From positions 102,124,216 through 102,188,215 of the forward strand of contig CM031602.1 of assembly GCA_018398815.1 (NCBI GenBank): a stretch of 64,000 nt of DNA, given 5' to 3'. The stretch is from Conus ventricosus (lineage: Eukaryota > Mollusca > Gastropoda > Neogastropoda > Conidae). Position 1 is the stretch's first letter, and each line of letters starts with the position of its first letter. Both the position numbers and the translations under genes were made by a program. The notes under the pieces are model-generated. The model ran no database searches. It was not told where the DNA came from and saw only the letters and a program-made list of their open reading frames with translations. This document shows positions 1-12,349 of this stretch, piece after piece.

Positions 1-1550
1 GAGGCAGTTTGTGATCGAGGTAAGAGAACTGAAGGAAGTGACCCCCATTACAACCAATGGACAGTACCTTTGATACCACTTGGAGCATCCCCCCCGAGGG
101 GGAAAAAAAAAACAAAAGCAGATGATGTGGTAAATTGGAAATGGGAACGACCCAGCGTTCGCACAGCTCACATAGATGCTGACCAAGGCGACCCTGACGT
201 GTTTACGGACCTACCGACGCTGACTAACTTGGAGGAATGTCATATCCGTTTACGAGACTCTACTCCTGTGCGTTGCAAAGCCATACCCGGTACCATACGC
301 ACAGAGGAATACAGTGAAAGATGAAGTGGCGAGATGCTGATGTTAGGGATTCATAGAACACTCCACGTCGCCATAGTCATCGCCAGGGTCCTAGTTAAGA
401 AAAAGGACGGAAAGAACCGCTTCAGCGTGGATAACAGGCGTTTAAACAAGGTCGTGGAGTTTGAACTGTAGAGCCAATGCCAGAAGGTAGACATTTACTC
501 GCAAGCTTGGGCAAAAGAGTTCCTCCGCAAAATCGCCCCCCGATCTGGCTAAAGGCTATTGCAGATCCCTGTGGCTGAAGAAACCGACTCCAAAACAGCT
601 TTCATCACTCCATCAGGGTTTGTTTCCGTGGCGGGTGGTACCAGTGTATGGTTTGTGTACATCAGGAGGTGTCTTCACTCGATGAGAGAAGCTGAAGCTA
701 GCCTCTATGATACAGAGAAGTTTAGATAATTTTCAACGACGAACATCCCTGGTGCCACGGAGACTCAGGAAGATCACATCCAGTGCTTGACAGTTATTTC
801 CCGACGGCTTGCGGAGTGCAACATGACAGCAAGGCCAACCAAGTGAGAGCTCGTTGCCGTGAGGTCGAGTACCTTGGTCACAAGGTTGGCAGAGGGAAAG
901 ATGTCGGCCTAACGGAGGACAATATGGCTAAGATCCAGGCAGCAACCAGACCTGAAACCAAGACAGTCCGTAGTTATATTGTGCCCTGGTAGGCTACTAC
1001 CAGCCGATAACACCTCAGTTCTCTGATATTTCTCTTCACAGAACCAACCCAGACCAAGGTGGAGAACCAAGGAAAGTTCGCTGGACACACCGGAATGCCA
1101 GGAAGCATTGAGAGTCCTCAAGGAGAAGTTCTGTGGGCACCCGCCTGAGTGCAGGCTCCCAGCGCCTGACTGCAAGTTCGTTCTGCAATACGTGATGGCG
1201 TCGAGACAGGGATCGAGCCATTCTACTCCAGGAACAGGAGGGTTTGCTGCACCCACTGGTATGTGCTAGCAGAAGCTCTTGCCTTCTGAGAGAACCTAAC
1301 TACCCCAAAGTCGAGAATGGAGTGCCTAGCACTGGTGTGGGGAGGAATCAGTTTGCCCAGTACCTTACGTGTACAAAGTTAGGGATCCAGGTGGATCACT
1401 CCCTTGCAGTATCTCGAGTGGGTCAAGTCGACTAATGGAAGGGTAACAACAGGTGGGCACATACAGCTGGCAGCCCTACAAAGTTCAAGGTTGAGGCTAT
1501 CCCTGTGATCAGAAAGGCGTCAGCAGACTACCTCAATAGGCTGGGTGTGC
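1..1550 (+). pseudogene. Decayed Ty3/Gypsy pol: pre-RT, reverse transcriptase, RNase H
   Basis: Read across several frames, this stretch follows a Gypsy pol protein. A pre-RT segment near 193-255 reads DVFTDLPTLTNLEECHIRL. The RT motif VLVKKKDGKNRFSVDNRRLN lies near 388-450, and the segment LQIPVAEE..KTAFITPSG near 556-620. The Y/FxDD region near 725-770 is badly damaged. The RT-to-RNase H connection (REVEYLGHKVG, IAKIQAATRPETKT) lies at about 860-965, and RNase H remnants (ending in a SADYLNRLG-like end) reach about 1545. Stops and frame changes are frequent, and no ORF longer than about 115 codons survives. It differs from the Gypsy element at 12348-26242, having diverged much further. The 5' part (gag, protease) lies before the window. 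The family call is firm; it cannot be active. Confidence 0.8.
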
Positions 1551-2890
1551 ATTGGAGGGTATCAAGAGTATCTGTATACTAAGCATCCTAGTGGTTTGGA
1601 AAGCATTTGTCTACCTGTCGTTAATTGAACGTAGAGATCAATCTTGGAAGGGGTTATATCAGGTCACAGACCATTGCTACTTGAGCCCGTACAATGTATG
1701 TACTATGTTTACAGATCTAACAATTGGGAGGCGACTCATGTTTGCACATTGCATGTAGGCGGACTGATTATTTCCATGTCAGTGTATGAACTGCTTGGTT
1801 CACCATCAGAGTCAATATTTCCTCTAGATGTGCTAGGAAGAGCCGGCGAACATTACCGCTCACGTCCCGGTGGGCGTTGTGGGGCGTCAGTAGATATCAG
1901 TGTGACATCACAGCTTGGAGAAGGTATGGAGTAACCTTGAACTTTTTAGTGTTTTGTCCGTGGAAGTGGGGAAATTGGGGTCATCATCATCCTCACGTGA
2001 AGTTGCCCAATCATAGTTAACCTTAACTTGAATTAACCAATCACAGCCAATTTTACTGTAAGCAGGCTGAGGGTAAGGTTAACTATCGCTCAGGGTTTTT
2101 AGCAGCTGTTTTTCAAGTGAATCCTCTGACGTTGCGTGTTTGAATTCATGTTGAAAGTCCTGTGAATACCTTCTAGGAACCTTGTGTTTCAGGATTCGGC
2201 TTCAAGGATTAAGTTAAGCATGCCTTAGTCTGGAGGGACTGATTCTGTTTCTTCTGTGTAAATTGTATTCTTCCACGCTGTTGGAGGTACAAGTAGAAGG
2301 ACTGTCATTAACAGTAATTTGGTGAAGACGTGTTGCTTGCATTTAGTGTTGAACTGTAACCGGTGTTTCCAGAGACCCAGATGGGCTGAGACTTGGGTTT
2401 CTGCGTTTCTTGTGAACTATCACCTGTGAACCTGAAATCATTGGTGGGTGAAGACTTGGTTTCTGTGGTTGGGTGCAGTAACGAGCTGGTCTGGGGATTG
2501 GGCCTTGGGTGCGCTGGACAAACCCATCTCGGAGTTGGGCCGGACGACTTGTATAGTTTTTCAAGTATAACTCCCTGCAATCCACCATAGGCTGGTGCCC
2601 GTATCCTGCCTTAGCTGTGCTGTAATCCTGCCTTAGCCTGGTCCCCTGTAAATCCTTTACTTAGCAGAATCACGGGATCCCTGTGCGAGGAGTGACTCGC
2701 ACTGGCTAACTCTTCTTCCTGTTGCCGTGACAGTCCGAGTGGTACATGTGGGAATGTTCGACGACAAACAGGGGCTGTTTATGAGGTAACAGCATTGAAC
2801 AATTATTTCCAGGACCAAGACATGCGCCATCAACATCGTCATGGCGGACTACCCATGGTGTGAAAGAACACTAGCAAAAATCCTATGTGA
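1551..2890. other. Unassigned sequence downstream of the decayed Gypsy pol
   Basis: I see no convincing coding region. By position this may hold the 3' end and LTR of the decayed Gypsy element, but I could not find a matching LTR pair. A perfect 13-bp inverted repeat (ATAGTTAACCTTA, 2013-2025 with 2074-2086) could form a stem with a 48-nt loop. Confidence 0.4.
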
Positions 2891-4914
2891 CTTTTTTAAA
2901 TTATTTAGTAAAATTCTCCATTGCATAGCTGGTTTATTTGTAAGCTAATTATTCATTTACTTGTGTGATGTCGCAGTCATCACACGGTTATTCAAGACCA
3001 AATTGACTCTTTTATGTGGTGGCAATGAAACATTTATATCAAGACAATTTTACATTACACAACTTTGGATGGGCCATTCTCACGAGTATTTAATAGCAAC
3101 CCAGTTACTGATTATCCATTGACATGCGTGTTTTAAGTGCCCAGTTGTTGGAAATGTGACCCGGTTTAATTAATCTTGAAAGTGTGTGAGCATTACATAA
3201 TTGTTTGTAATTTGTGCATTCTATATCGGTGATTTGGTCTTTCACTGCTACAAAATTGTAGTTCAGGGCATTCCTGCATTGTTGTTTGTCTGTCATTGTG
3301 TTGGAATTCATCCCTGGTTGCTGGCTTGTTTAGAACCAGTAAGTGAATTTGTTTGTGTAAGTCTACGGATACACAGTGTCCTGATTTGGGCCAATAGCCA
3401 AGGTGTAATCGGTTCATGTGGTTGTATGCATGGTAGCGATTGCAACGAACCAGGCTGGGCCACATTGGGATTTGACCCGAATAAAGGTTTTAGTCATGAT
3501 AAAATTACATGACCTTGTGGTTATTTGGTGTGCAGGGTGTGGGGGGGGGGGGGGGGGGGGGGGGGGGGTGCCTAGAAATCTGTGAGCGAATGGGGTTAAG
3601 TGGTTTTGAATGAATTGAGTTTGAGAAAAGTTTTGGGGAAAAAATTGGTAATGGTTAGTAATGGAATATTCAATGTATTTATGGACCCCGGTGTCCATGT
3701 TTGAATGAAATTATACATGTAGTGAACTGTTCATCTTTTCTGGACTGCTTAATTGAGTTTGGGGCGTTAGGTATTGTAGGTCTGTAAGTCGTCTGACCCT
3801 CCCTAGTTAGTTCAGTCTTAGCGAGCCTGACAATCTTTACGTGGATATTAGACGGGGGAAAAAATCGTGGCCGGGAAAAAGCTAACACAACTAGTCAACA
3901 AATAACTTATCTACAGCTATAGCACAAAAATGGAAAGTCGACTAACCAAAGATGCCCCCCCTCCCCATCCCCCCCCCCCAAAAAACAACAACTAATATTC
4001 TCAATACTGACTATTATCTATTATTAGAATTAGCCCAATTGGACTTTTAGCTAATGCACAAAAAAAATATATATTCACTTGCGACAGAAAACATTTTTGA
4101 AAATACTGAACAGACGAATTTGGATTGATTTTGTATTTCATTAACGTACACAGAACAATGTGAACGTATTGATATCTATGACCACCTAACAATGAATGTT
4201 TTTGACAACTTTGTTTTATAAAACCATCCAGTTTCCATCGCCCAGATCAAGGAACTTAACTGTCGTCTACGAATAAATGTTTTTGATACGTACTTACTTA
4301 ACTTTTCATGACTATTTTATTCATTTCATCGGTGTAAACCAAGACAACGCCAGATTCTCTTTTCAATGAAATTAAAATTAGAAAATTGTACTTTACTCTC
4401 CATAAGTATAGCACTCTTGCTTGACATAGAGAAGTTAAATGTGAATCCGATATCGTTTGCTCCTCTCATTGCAAGAACAATCAAACCATTCCATTAAAAT
4501 ATAACACACAGTGTAGGGCACGCAAAGAACTGTTATTTACAGTGTCTCTACTGAGATGAAATGTACTAAATTATTTATAACAATCATCATCTCCGTGTCT
4601 AACTTGTTTAATTTACAAATCTTTCAGCTGCAGTAAGAACTGAGACTTTGAACTACACATAAAACAACTTTAAAAAATTTGAAGGGTAATCAACAATAAA
4701 CTTTTAAAGCCATAATTATAGCAGTACCTCAGCAGTGAATATATAGAATTGTTTTATTTTTCCGAGATAAAAGGACTTTTCTTTGTTACCCGCCGGGAAC
4801 GTGTATGCTGCACCCGCACGTTCATTGATTAATGATCCAACAGCGTATAATCTTTAAATGGTTGTAAAAGTGATCATGCAAATTGCAATTTGAGATTGGA
4901 TAATACAAATTAGA
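2891..4914. other. AT-rich noncoding sequence, no gene recognised
   Basis: Short ORFs on both strands show no recognisable motif. There is a 28-base G run at 3541-3568 and C and A homopolymers near 3956-3984. Confidence 0.5.
3541..3568. repeat. Poly-G homopolymer (28 bases)
   Basis: Uninterrupted G run visible in the sequence. Its true length is uncertain, because homopolymers are error-prone in long reads. Confidence 0.95.
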
Positions 4915-4918
4915 AGTG

Positions 4919-4949
<31 letters not shown>

Positions 4950-5009
4950 TTGTGTGTGTGTGGGTGTGGTGTGTTGTGTGTGTGTGTGTGTGTGTGTGTT
5001 GTTTGTGTG
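4915..5009. repeat. Interrupted (TG)n microsatellite
   Basis: Long TG dinucleotide run broken by GG and TT dinucleotides. The C/V-rich translation through it is an artefact. Confidence 0.95.
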
Positions 5010-6723
5010 TGAGGAGGGCGAAGTATCAATCTCCTTTTATGGGTGCTGTTTAATTAACTCAGTGGAACATGAGCAAGAGTTTTCAGATGCCTATGCCGCA
5101 AACGAATCAGTTTGCAAAAGTTATATACGCATCACATGATTTCCCTCAACGAGTAAATCAGCATTTAAAAGACGGCATCGAAAAGAAACTGAAGAAGACT
5201 CAGAAAAAGTAAAAGAAGATGAAGTTATTTATGATTTTAATAACTATGCAGTTTACGTTCGACGGACCATCTTCATGAACAGAAGTAATCTTCGCAGTAA
5301 AAATACAACAAACAACTAAATAAAAAAAACAATTATTGTAACGCAGCATCCAGACATCACATAAGGTAAATATTGAAAAGAGATGTTATAGTAATTAGAA
5401 AATGAAGATGCCGTGCAGACGAGAGAGCGATGGTCGATGGTGAGCAAATGGCTATCGATAAACTGGTGCTAATCTTGGTATATTATTTTTCGAACAGAAC
5501 AGATACTGCAAGCAGGCGAAAAAAGTATTGTTATTCATCTATCAATGATAGTACACACTTAAATGTATTTTGCTTAGAGGTAATATCAAACTTTTATGCT
5601 CAGGTGGCAAGCCAAGTGCTCTCCTATTGTGCCGACACTGTGGGATTGGATGTTGCCGTTGTTCCAAGTTGAAAAGGTTTATTTGTATGCTCTAAAGAAG
5701 TTTAGGGGTATTGGGGGGGGGAGGGTTAGAAATGCCTGCAGATCTAGTCTATAGGAGAATGTTGGACATTACCCCAGTCACGCTATTACATGGATTCAAA
5801 TGTGCCGTGTATTCGACGCAGCTAAAGAATCACGGATTAATGATAGGAGCTGCGTTTTGAAAGCTACAAATGTTCTTTTTGTATAGATTCAGAGGTAAAT
5901 CCAAATGGGCGTCAAGTGTCAATAAATCACATTTATGATAGTTTTGAGTTTGTATTGTTTGAACTGGGTGTGCAAATGTAAATACGTTTTGTCAAAATGT
6001 TTTCTTCAAGAAAATATTGACAGCATATAGCACAACTGGAATCAACATGTTAAGGAAAGAGATAGTGTTTTCTGTGGTAACAGATATCGTTTTAAAATTA
6101 TCCCAATAAGTGCGATAATACCTTCTTTCAATATTGACAGGCATATAGAAAACTACATCACCAAGTTTATGATGTGGGTGTCAGATGTAGCCAAGGTGAA
6201 GTCAAGTGGTATAAAATGTAAATTCTGAGAGCCAGTTTGATATGAAAAGGTAAATGAATGACGAAATACAATTTTTGTTCCTTCTGTCACTGCTGACATT
6301 GACTTTTATGGGAGGAATATAAATGTTTTTAAATACTAGCAAAATTTCAGTGATTTTCATGTCACTTTGTTAATGATGAATAAACACACAACGAAGTTGA
6401 AGAATTGTGCATAAATGTAAATAAAATCTTCAGTCGCGCTCCTGTTGTTAGTTTAATAAATTCATTGAACAAGCTGTATACCCCCCTTACTTGAATACAG
6501 ATAACGACAGATATGAATTTAATATCGGTCAGTACTTGTACGTCTATGCTCATGTGTAGTAAACTGCGTTTTAAAGCGATAGGATATCCTTTTGCTGTTG
6601 GAGTTGTTGATGTTGTTTACACTCCTTCATGAATGAGTTATCATGCCATCCCTCGTCAGAAGGGCTGAGCCTATCCTGAATAAAACAGCTTTCAATTTGA
6701 GGGCTGACCGCCAGAACCAAGTA
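5010..6723. other. AT-rich noncoding sequence, no gene recognised
   Basis: ORFs are all under 85 codons and show no family motif. A short G run lies at about 5713-5722. I see nothing else to annotate. Confidence 0.5.
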
Positions 6724-6770
6724 TCTCATATATATAAATTTATATATATATATATATTATATATAAATAT

Positions 6771-6851
<81 letters not shown>

Positions 6852-6904
6852 CAGAGGGGCGAGAGAGAGAGAGAGAGAGAGCGAGAGAGTGAGAAGAGAG
6901 AGAG
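6724..6904. repeat. Compound (AT)n-(GA)n microsatellite
   Basis: An AT-rich dinucleotide tract (about 6724-6816) passes directly into a (GA)n tract (about 6818-6904) with a few interruptions. Confidence 0.95.
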
Positions 6905-7049
6905 GGAGATTTCGTGCAGTATGTCTAGTGTGAAGAAGTCCGTGATTTTGTGATTCTCACTGCAGGTAATAGTTTGTCTGTGACAAGGTACCAATTCCAC
7001 AGCAGAACGAAGATGGGACAATGGCGTATCCCATACCCACTGACATCAA

Positions 7050-7050
<1 letters not shown>

Positions 7051-7084
<34 letters not shown>

Positions 7085-7322
7085 TTGTTGTGTGTGTGAG
7101 TGTTGTGTGTGTGTGTGTGAGTGTGTGTTTTGTGTGGTGTGTGTGCTGTTATGAGTTGTGTGTTGTGTGATCTATTGGTGTTCGTGTGTGGGTGTGTTGT
7201 GTGTGTGTGTGTGTGTGTGAGTGGTGTGTGTGTGGTGTGTGTGGTGTGTGTGTGAGTGTGTGTGTGTGCATGAGCGCACGTTTGTATGTGATCACGCGCG
7301 CGCGCACGTGTATGTGGTTGTG

Positions 7323-7371
<49 letters not shown>

Positions 7372-7621
7372 GTAGTTTCAGGCGCGCGCTCATGAACACA
7401 TACACATGAATGTTGTACAAGAGGTAAACAGATTAAAAGAATGTATGTTTATGGAGCGAGACAGCTAAACGAAAGCAACCAGGGAGGAGTTGTGACCGAG
7501 GACGAATAAAGGAATGGCAGTTAACACATCTGTGTCATTCATCCGTGGACATTCTATCCAGACAACATGTGTGTGAATAAGTCGTGAGTGGGAGCAAATA
7601 GTAACACACAACACACAAATC

Positions 7622-7656
<35 letters not shown>

Positions 7657-9649
7657 CACACACCCACACCACACACACACACACACACACAACCACACAC
7701 ACACACACACACAGCACACACCCACACACACACTCCCTGAATACGTTTTGCGGTTGAAATCACTGCTCAGCTGCGCACAGTGACTAACTGTCAGTGTCCA
7801 CGCATCAGCTGCCATTCACATCTCCATGGCTTTCCGTCAGATGTCACCTACTCGCTCATTCCGATTCAGCTTCATGCAGCCGTCAGCTTTCACTTGTACC
7901 TCCAGCAGTCTTTTTGCTCTGTTTCAGCATCCATCAGGCTGATTCTGTTCAGCTCCAGCAGTCTGTTCTTTTCACCTCCAGCCAGTCTGTTTGCTCTGTT
8001 TACCACCTCCAGCAAGTCTTTTGTTCCTTCACTCCAGCAGTCTGTTTGTTCTGTTCACCTCCAGCATCTGTTGCTCTGTTCACCTCGCACCATTCTGTTG
8101 CTTTGTGTTCACCTCCCGCATCTGTTGCTCTGTTCAGTATCCCAGCAGACTGTTTGCTCTTTTCATAAACCCCCACAGTCTGTTTAGCTCGTGTTCACCT
8201 CCAAGCAGTCTGATTGTACTGTTCACTTTTCTCAGCAGTCTGTTTTGCTCTTTTCACCTCCAGCAGACTGTTTGCTCTTTTCACCCACCCCCAGACAGTC
8301 TGTTTGCTCTTGTTACCTCCAGCATTCGATTGTACTGTTGCCTTCCCAGCATCTGTTTGCTCTTTCAACGCTCCAGCAGTCTGCTTTTTCACCTCCAGCA
8401 GTCCGTTGCTACTTTTCACCCCCAGCAGTACTGTTTGCTCTGTTCACCTCCAGCAGTCTGTTTGTCTGTTCACCTCCAGCAGCTGACATTTGTTCAGTTC
8501 ACTCCCCAGCAGTCTGTTTTGTTCGTTCACCTCCCAGCAGTCCCTGATCCGTATCAGTCACTTCCAGCAGTCCTTGTTGCTCTGCTGTTCACCTCCAGCA
8601 TTCCTGCACTGTTCACCTCCCACAGCAGTTCTGATTGTCGTTCACCATCCAGCAGTCCTGTTTGTTCTGTTTCCCCTCCACAGTCTGTTGCTTTAATCAA
8701 CCTCCATCAGTCGGTTTGCTCTCCCCAGCTCCACAGTCTGTTTTACCTCTCCTCCCACTCCACAGGCCTGTTTTCTATGCATCTCGCAACAGTCTGTTCC
8801 CATCCATCCCACATCTGTTTGTTATATTCAGCTCCAACAGTCTCTTTGCACTTTACAGCTCCACAGTCCCGCTTGTTCTCTAATGCTCCATCCGTCTGTG
8901 CTTTAACTAATCCAGCAGTCTATTCTTTACTGTTCAGCTGTCTGATCTTTTACAGTTTCCAGCAGTCTGTTCTTTACTTTCCAGCTGTCTGTTTTCTTTA
9001 TACTGTTTCCAGCGAGTCTGATCTTTACTGTTCCAGCTTTCCTGTCTTACTGTTCCACAGTCTGTTTCTTTACTGTTCCAGCTGTCTGTTTCTTTACTGC
9101 TCCAGAAGTCTGTTCTTTTTACTGTTCCACAGACTGTTCTTTACAGTTCCAGCAGTCTGTTTGTTCGTTACTGTTCCAGCAGTCTGTCTCTTTAACTGTT
9201 CCAGCATTCCGTTCTTTATACTGTTTCCATCAGTCAGTTCTTTACTGTTCTCAGAGACTGTTCTTGTAACTGGTTCCAGCAGTCTGTTCTTTCACTGTTG
9301 CCGCAGACGTTCTTTACTGTTCCAGCATTCTGATTTGTTTTTTACCCTGTTCCATCTGTCGTTAATTACTATCCAGCAGTCTGTTATGTTTTCTTTAACT
9401 ATTCCAGCAGTCTCTTCTTACTGTTCCAGCATCTGTCTGTTTTCCTTTACTGTTCCGAGCAGTCCTGTTCTTTACTGTTTCCACAGAAATGTTCTTTACT
9501 GTTCCACAGACTGTTTCTTTACTGTTCTTTACTGTTCCAGTAGTCTGTTCTTTACTGTTCCAGCAGTCTGTTTCTTTACTGTTCAGCAACTGTTCTTACT
9601 GTTCCAGCTGTCTGTTCTATTACTGTTCAGCCACTGTTCGTTACCAGTT
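7051..9649 (+). repeat. Left arm of a 2.6-kb palindrome centred on the N block
   Basis: This arm starts with (TG)n (7051-7370), continues with about 240 bp of unique sequence, (CA)n (7614-7731), another unique block (about 7735-7890) and the CAGCAGTCTG minisatellite up to the gap. The same elements occur in reverse complement and in mirror order at 9750-12347. For example, the unique block around 7400-7610 matches 11800-12010 reversed. Both arms are close to 2.6 kb, so the symmetry axis falls inside the 100-N gap. Many small indels separate the arms. Confidence 0.85.
7893..9649 (+). repeat. CAGCAGTCTG minisatellite, array 1
   Basis: Tandem units share the core CCAGCAGTCTGTT. Two variants occur: one of about 27 bp with a CTCTGTTCACCT spacer (7893 to about 8700) and one of about 23 bp with a CTTTACTGTT spacer (about 8900-9649). 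The variants are spatially segregated. Long serine/phenylalanine/cysteine ORFs here arise only because the unit lacks stops in the forward frames. Confidence 0.95.
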
Positions 9650-9749
9650 NNNNNNNNNNNNNNNNNNNNNNNNNNNNNNNNNNNNNNNNNNNNNNNNNNN
9701 NNNNNNNNNNNNNNNNNNNNNNNNNNNNNNNNNNNNNNNNNNNNNNNNN
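9650..9749. other. Assembly gap (100 N)
   Basis: Exactly 100 unresolved bases, a common scaffolding placeholder length, lying at the axis of the palindrome. Confidence 0.99.
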
Positions 9750-11556
9750 GAACAGTAAAGAACAAACAGACTGCTGGAACGGTAAAGAACAAACAGACTG
9801 CTGGAACTGTAAGGACCAGACTGCTGGAATAGTAAAGAACAGACAGACTGCTGAAATAGTAAAGAACAGACTGCTGGGAAAAGTAAAGAACAAACCGACT
9901 GCTGGAACAGTAAAGAACAAACAGACTGCTGGAATAGTAAAGAGCAGACAGACTGCTGGAACAGTAAAGAACAGACTGCTGGAACAGTAAAGAACAAATA
10001 GACTGCTGGAACAGTAAAGAACAGACTGCTGGAACAGTAAAGAACAGATAGACTGCTGGAACAGTAAAGAACAGACTGCTGGAACAGTAAAGAACAGACA
10101 GACTGCTGGAACAGTAAAGAACAGACTGCTGGAACAGTAAAGAACAGACTACTGGAACAGTAAAGAAAAAGACAGACAACTTGAACAGTAAAGAATATGC
10201 TGCTGGAACAGTAAAGAACAGACAGAAAGCTGGAACAGTAGAAGCAGACAGACTGCTGTAGTAGTAAAGAACAGACTGCTGGAATAGTAAAGAACAGACT
10301 GCCGGAACAGTAAAGAACAGACTGCTGAAACAGTAAAGAACAGACAGACTGCTGGAACAGTAAAGAACAGACGGACTGTTGGAACAGTAAAGAACAGACA
10401 GCTGGAACAGTAAAGAACAGACTGCTGGAACAGTAAAGAACAGACAGACAGCTGGAACAGTAAAGAACAGACAGACTGCTGGAACAATAAAGAACGACTG
10501 CTGGAACAGTAAAGAACAGACAGCTGGAACAGTAAAGAACAGACAGACAGCTGGAACAGTAAAGAACAGACTGCTGGAATAGTAAAGAACAGACGCTGGG
10601 AAAAGTAAAGAACAGACTGCTGGAACAGTAAAGAACAGACAGACTGCTGGAACAGTAAAGAACAGACTGCTGCAACAGTAAAGAACAGTCTGCTTGAACA
10701 GTAAAGAACAGACTGCTGGAACAGTAAAGAACAGTCTGCTGAAACAGTAAAGAACAGTCTGCTGGAACAGTAAAGAACAGACAGACTGCTGGAACAGTAA
10801 AGAAAAAGTCTACTGGAACAGTAATGAACAGACTGATGGAATAGTAAAGAACAGACTGATGGAACAGTAAAGAACATACAGACTGCTGGAACAGTAAAGA
10901 ACAGACTGCTGGAGCATTAGAGAACAAAGCGGACTGTTGGAGCTGTAAAGAGCAAGTACACTGTTGGAGCTGAATATAACAAACAGACTGCTGGAGATGG
11001 AGGGAACAGACTGTTGGAGCTGACTATAACAAACAGACTGCAGGAGATGGAGGGAACAGACTGTTGCGAGATGAATAGAACAGACTGTTGGAGCTGGAGA
11101 GAGTAAGCAGACTGCTGGAGCTGGGGGAGAGCAAACAGACTGCTGGAGTTGCATAAAGCAAACAGACTGCTGGAGGTGAACAGAGCAAACAGACTGCTGG
11201 AGGTGAGCAGAGCAAACAGACTGCTGGAGGGAACAGAGCAGACAGACTGCTGGAGGGAACAGAGCAAACAGACTGCTGGAGGTGAACAGAACAATCCGAC
11301 TGGCTGGAGGTCAACGAGCCCGACAGACTGCTGGAAGTGAACAGAGCAAACAGACTGCTGGAGGTGAACAGAGCAAACAGACTGCTGGAGGTGAACAGAG
11401 CAGACAGACTGCTGGAGGTGAACAGAGCAGACAGACTGCTGGAGGTGAACAGAGCAGACAGACTGCTGGAGGTGAACAGAGCAAACAGACTGCTGGAGGT
11501 GAACAGAGCAAACAGACTGCTGAGGTGAACAGAGCAAACAGACTGCTGGAGGTACA
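9750..11556 (-). repeat. CAGCAGTCTG minisatellite, array 2 (inverted)
   Basis: Same satellite in reverse orientation. The 23-bp type runs at about 9750-10910, an intermediate type (GGAGATGGAGGGAACAGACT-like) at about 10920-11140 and the 27-bp type at about 11150-11556. The order of types mirrors array 1. Confidence 0.95.
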
Positions 11557-11715
11557 AAGTGAAAGCTGACGGCTGACACTGAAGCTGAACGGAATGAACG
11601 AGTCAGGTGACAGCTGACGTGAAAGCCATGGAGCTGTGAATGGCAGCTGATGCGTGGACACTGACAGTCACGTGCGCAGCTGAGCCTGTTGATTTCAACC
11701 GCAAAACGTATCCGG

Positions 11716-11774
<59 letters not shown>

Positions 11775-12139
11775 GTGTGTGTGTGTGTTTACTATTGCTC
11801 CCACTCACCGACTTCATTCACACAACATGTTGTCTGGGATAGAAAATGTCCATTTCCCACGGATGAATGACACAGATGTGTTAACTACCATTCTTTATTC
11901 GTCCTCTGTCCACAACTACTCCCAGGATGCATTCGCTGTCTCGCTCACATAAACATCCATTCTTTTAATCTGTTTACCTCTTGTACACATGTATGTGTAT
12001 GTGTTCATGAGCGCGCACCTGCACACACCCCACAACACACACACAAAACACACACCACACACACACACACACAACACACACACACACACCACACCACACA
12101 CACGTGCGCGCGCGTGTGCACACATACACACGCTCGCTC

Positions 12140-12222
<83 letters not shown>

Positions 12223-12250
12223 ACACACACAGTTCAAAACAACACACACC

Positions 12251-12293
<43 letters not shown>

Positions 12294-12301
12294 CACACAC
12301 A

Positions 12302-12347
<46 letters not shown>
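9750..12347 (-). repeat. Right arm of the 2.6-kb palindrome
   Basis: This is the reverse complement of 7051-9649: minisatellite in the opposite orientation (9750 to about 11556), the unique block (about 11560-11715), (TG)n (about 11718-11788), unique sequence (about 11790-12015) and (CA)n (about 12020-12347). It ends exactly where the Gypsy LTR begins. The satellite in this arm is cleaner than in the left arm. Confidence 0.85.

Positions 12348-12349
<2 letters not shown>

Noticed and set aside
7991..9832. 613-codon ORF across the first satellite array and the N gap
   Set aside because: It is a translation of the 23-27 bp tandem repeat and unknown bases, with equivalent ORFs in other frames and on the mirrored arm.
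9750..11556. CRISPR-like look of regular short repeats
   Set aside because: Units are head-to-tail without unique spacers, and the genome is animal-like. It is a minisatellite.
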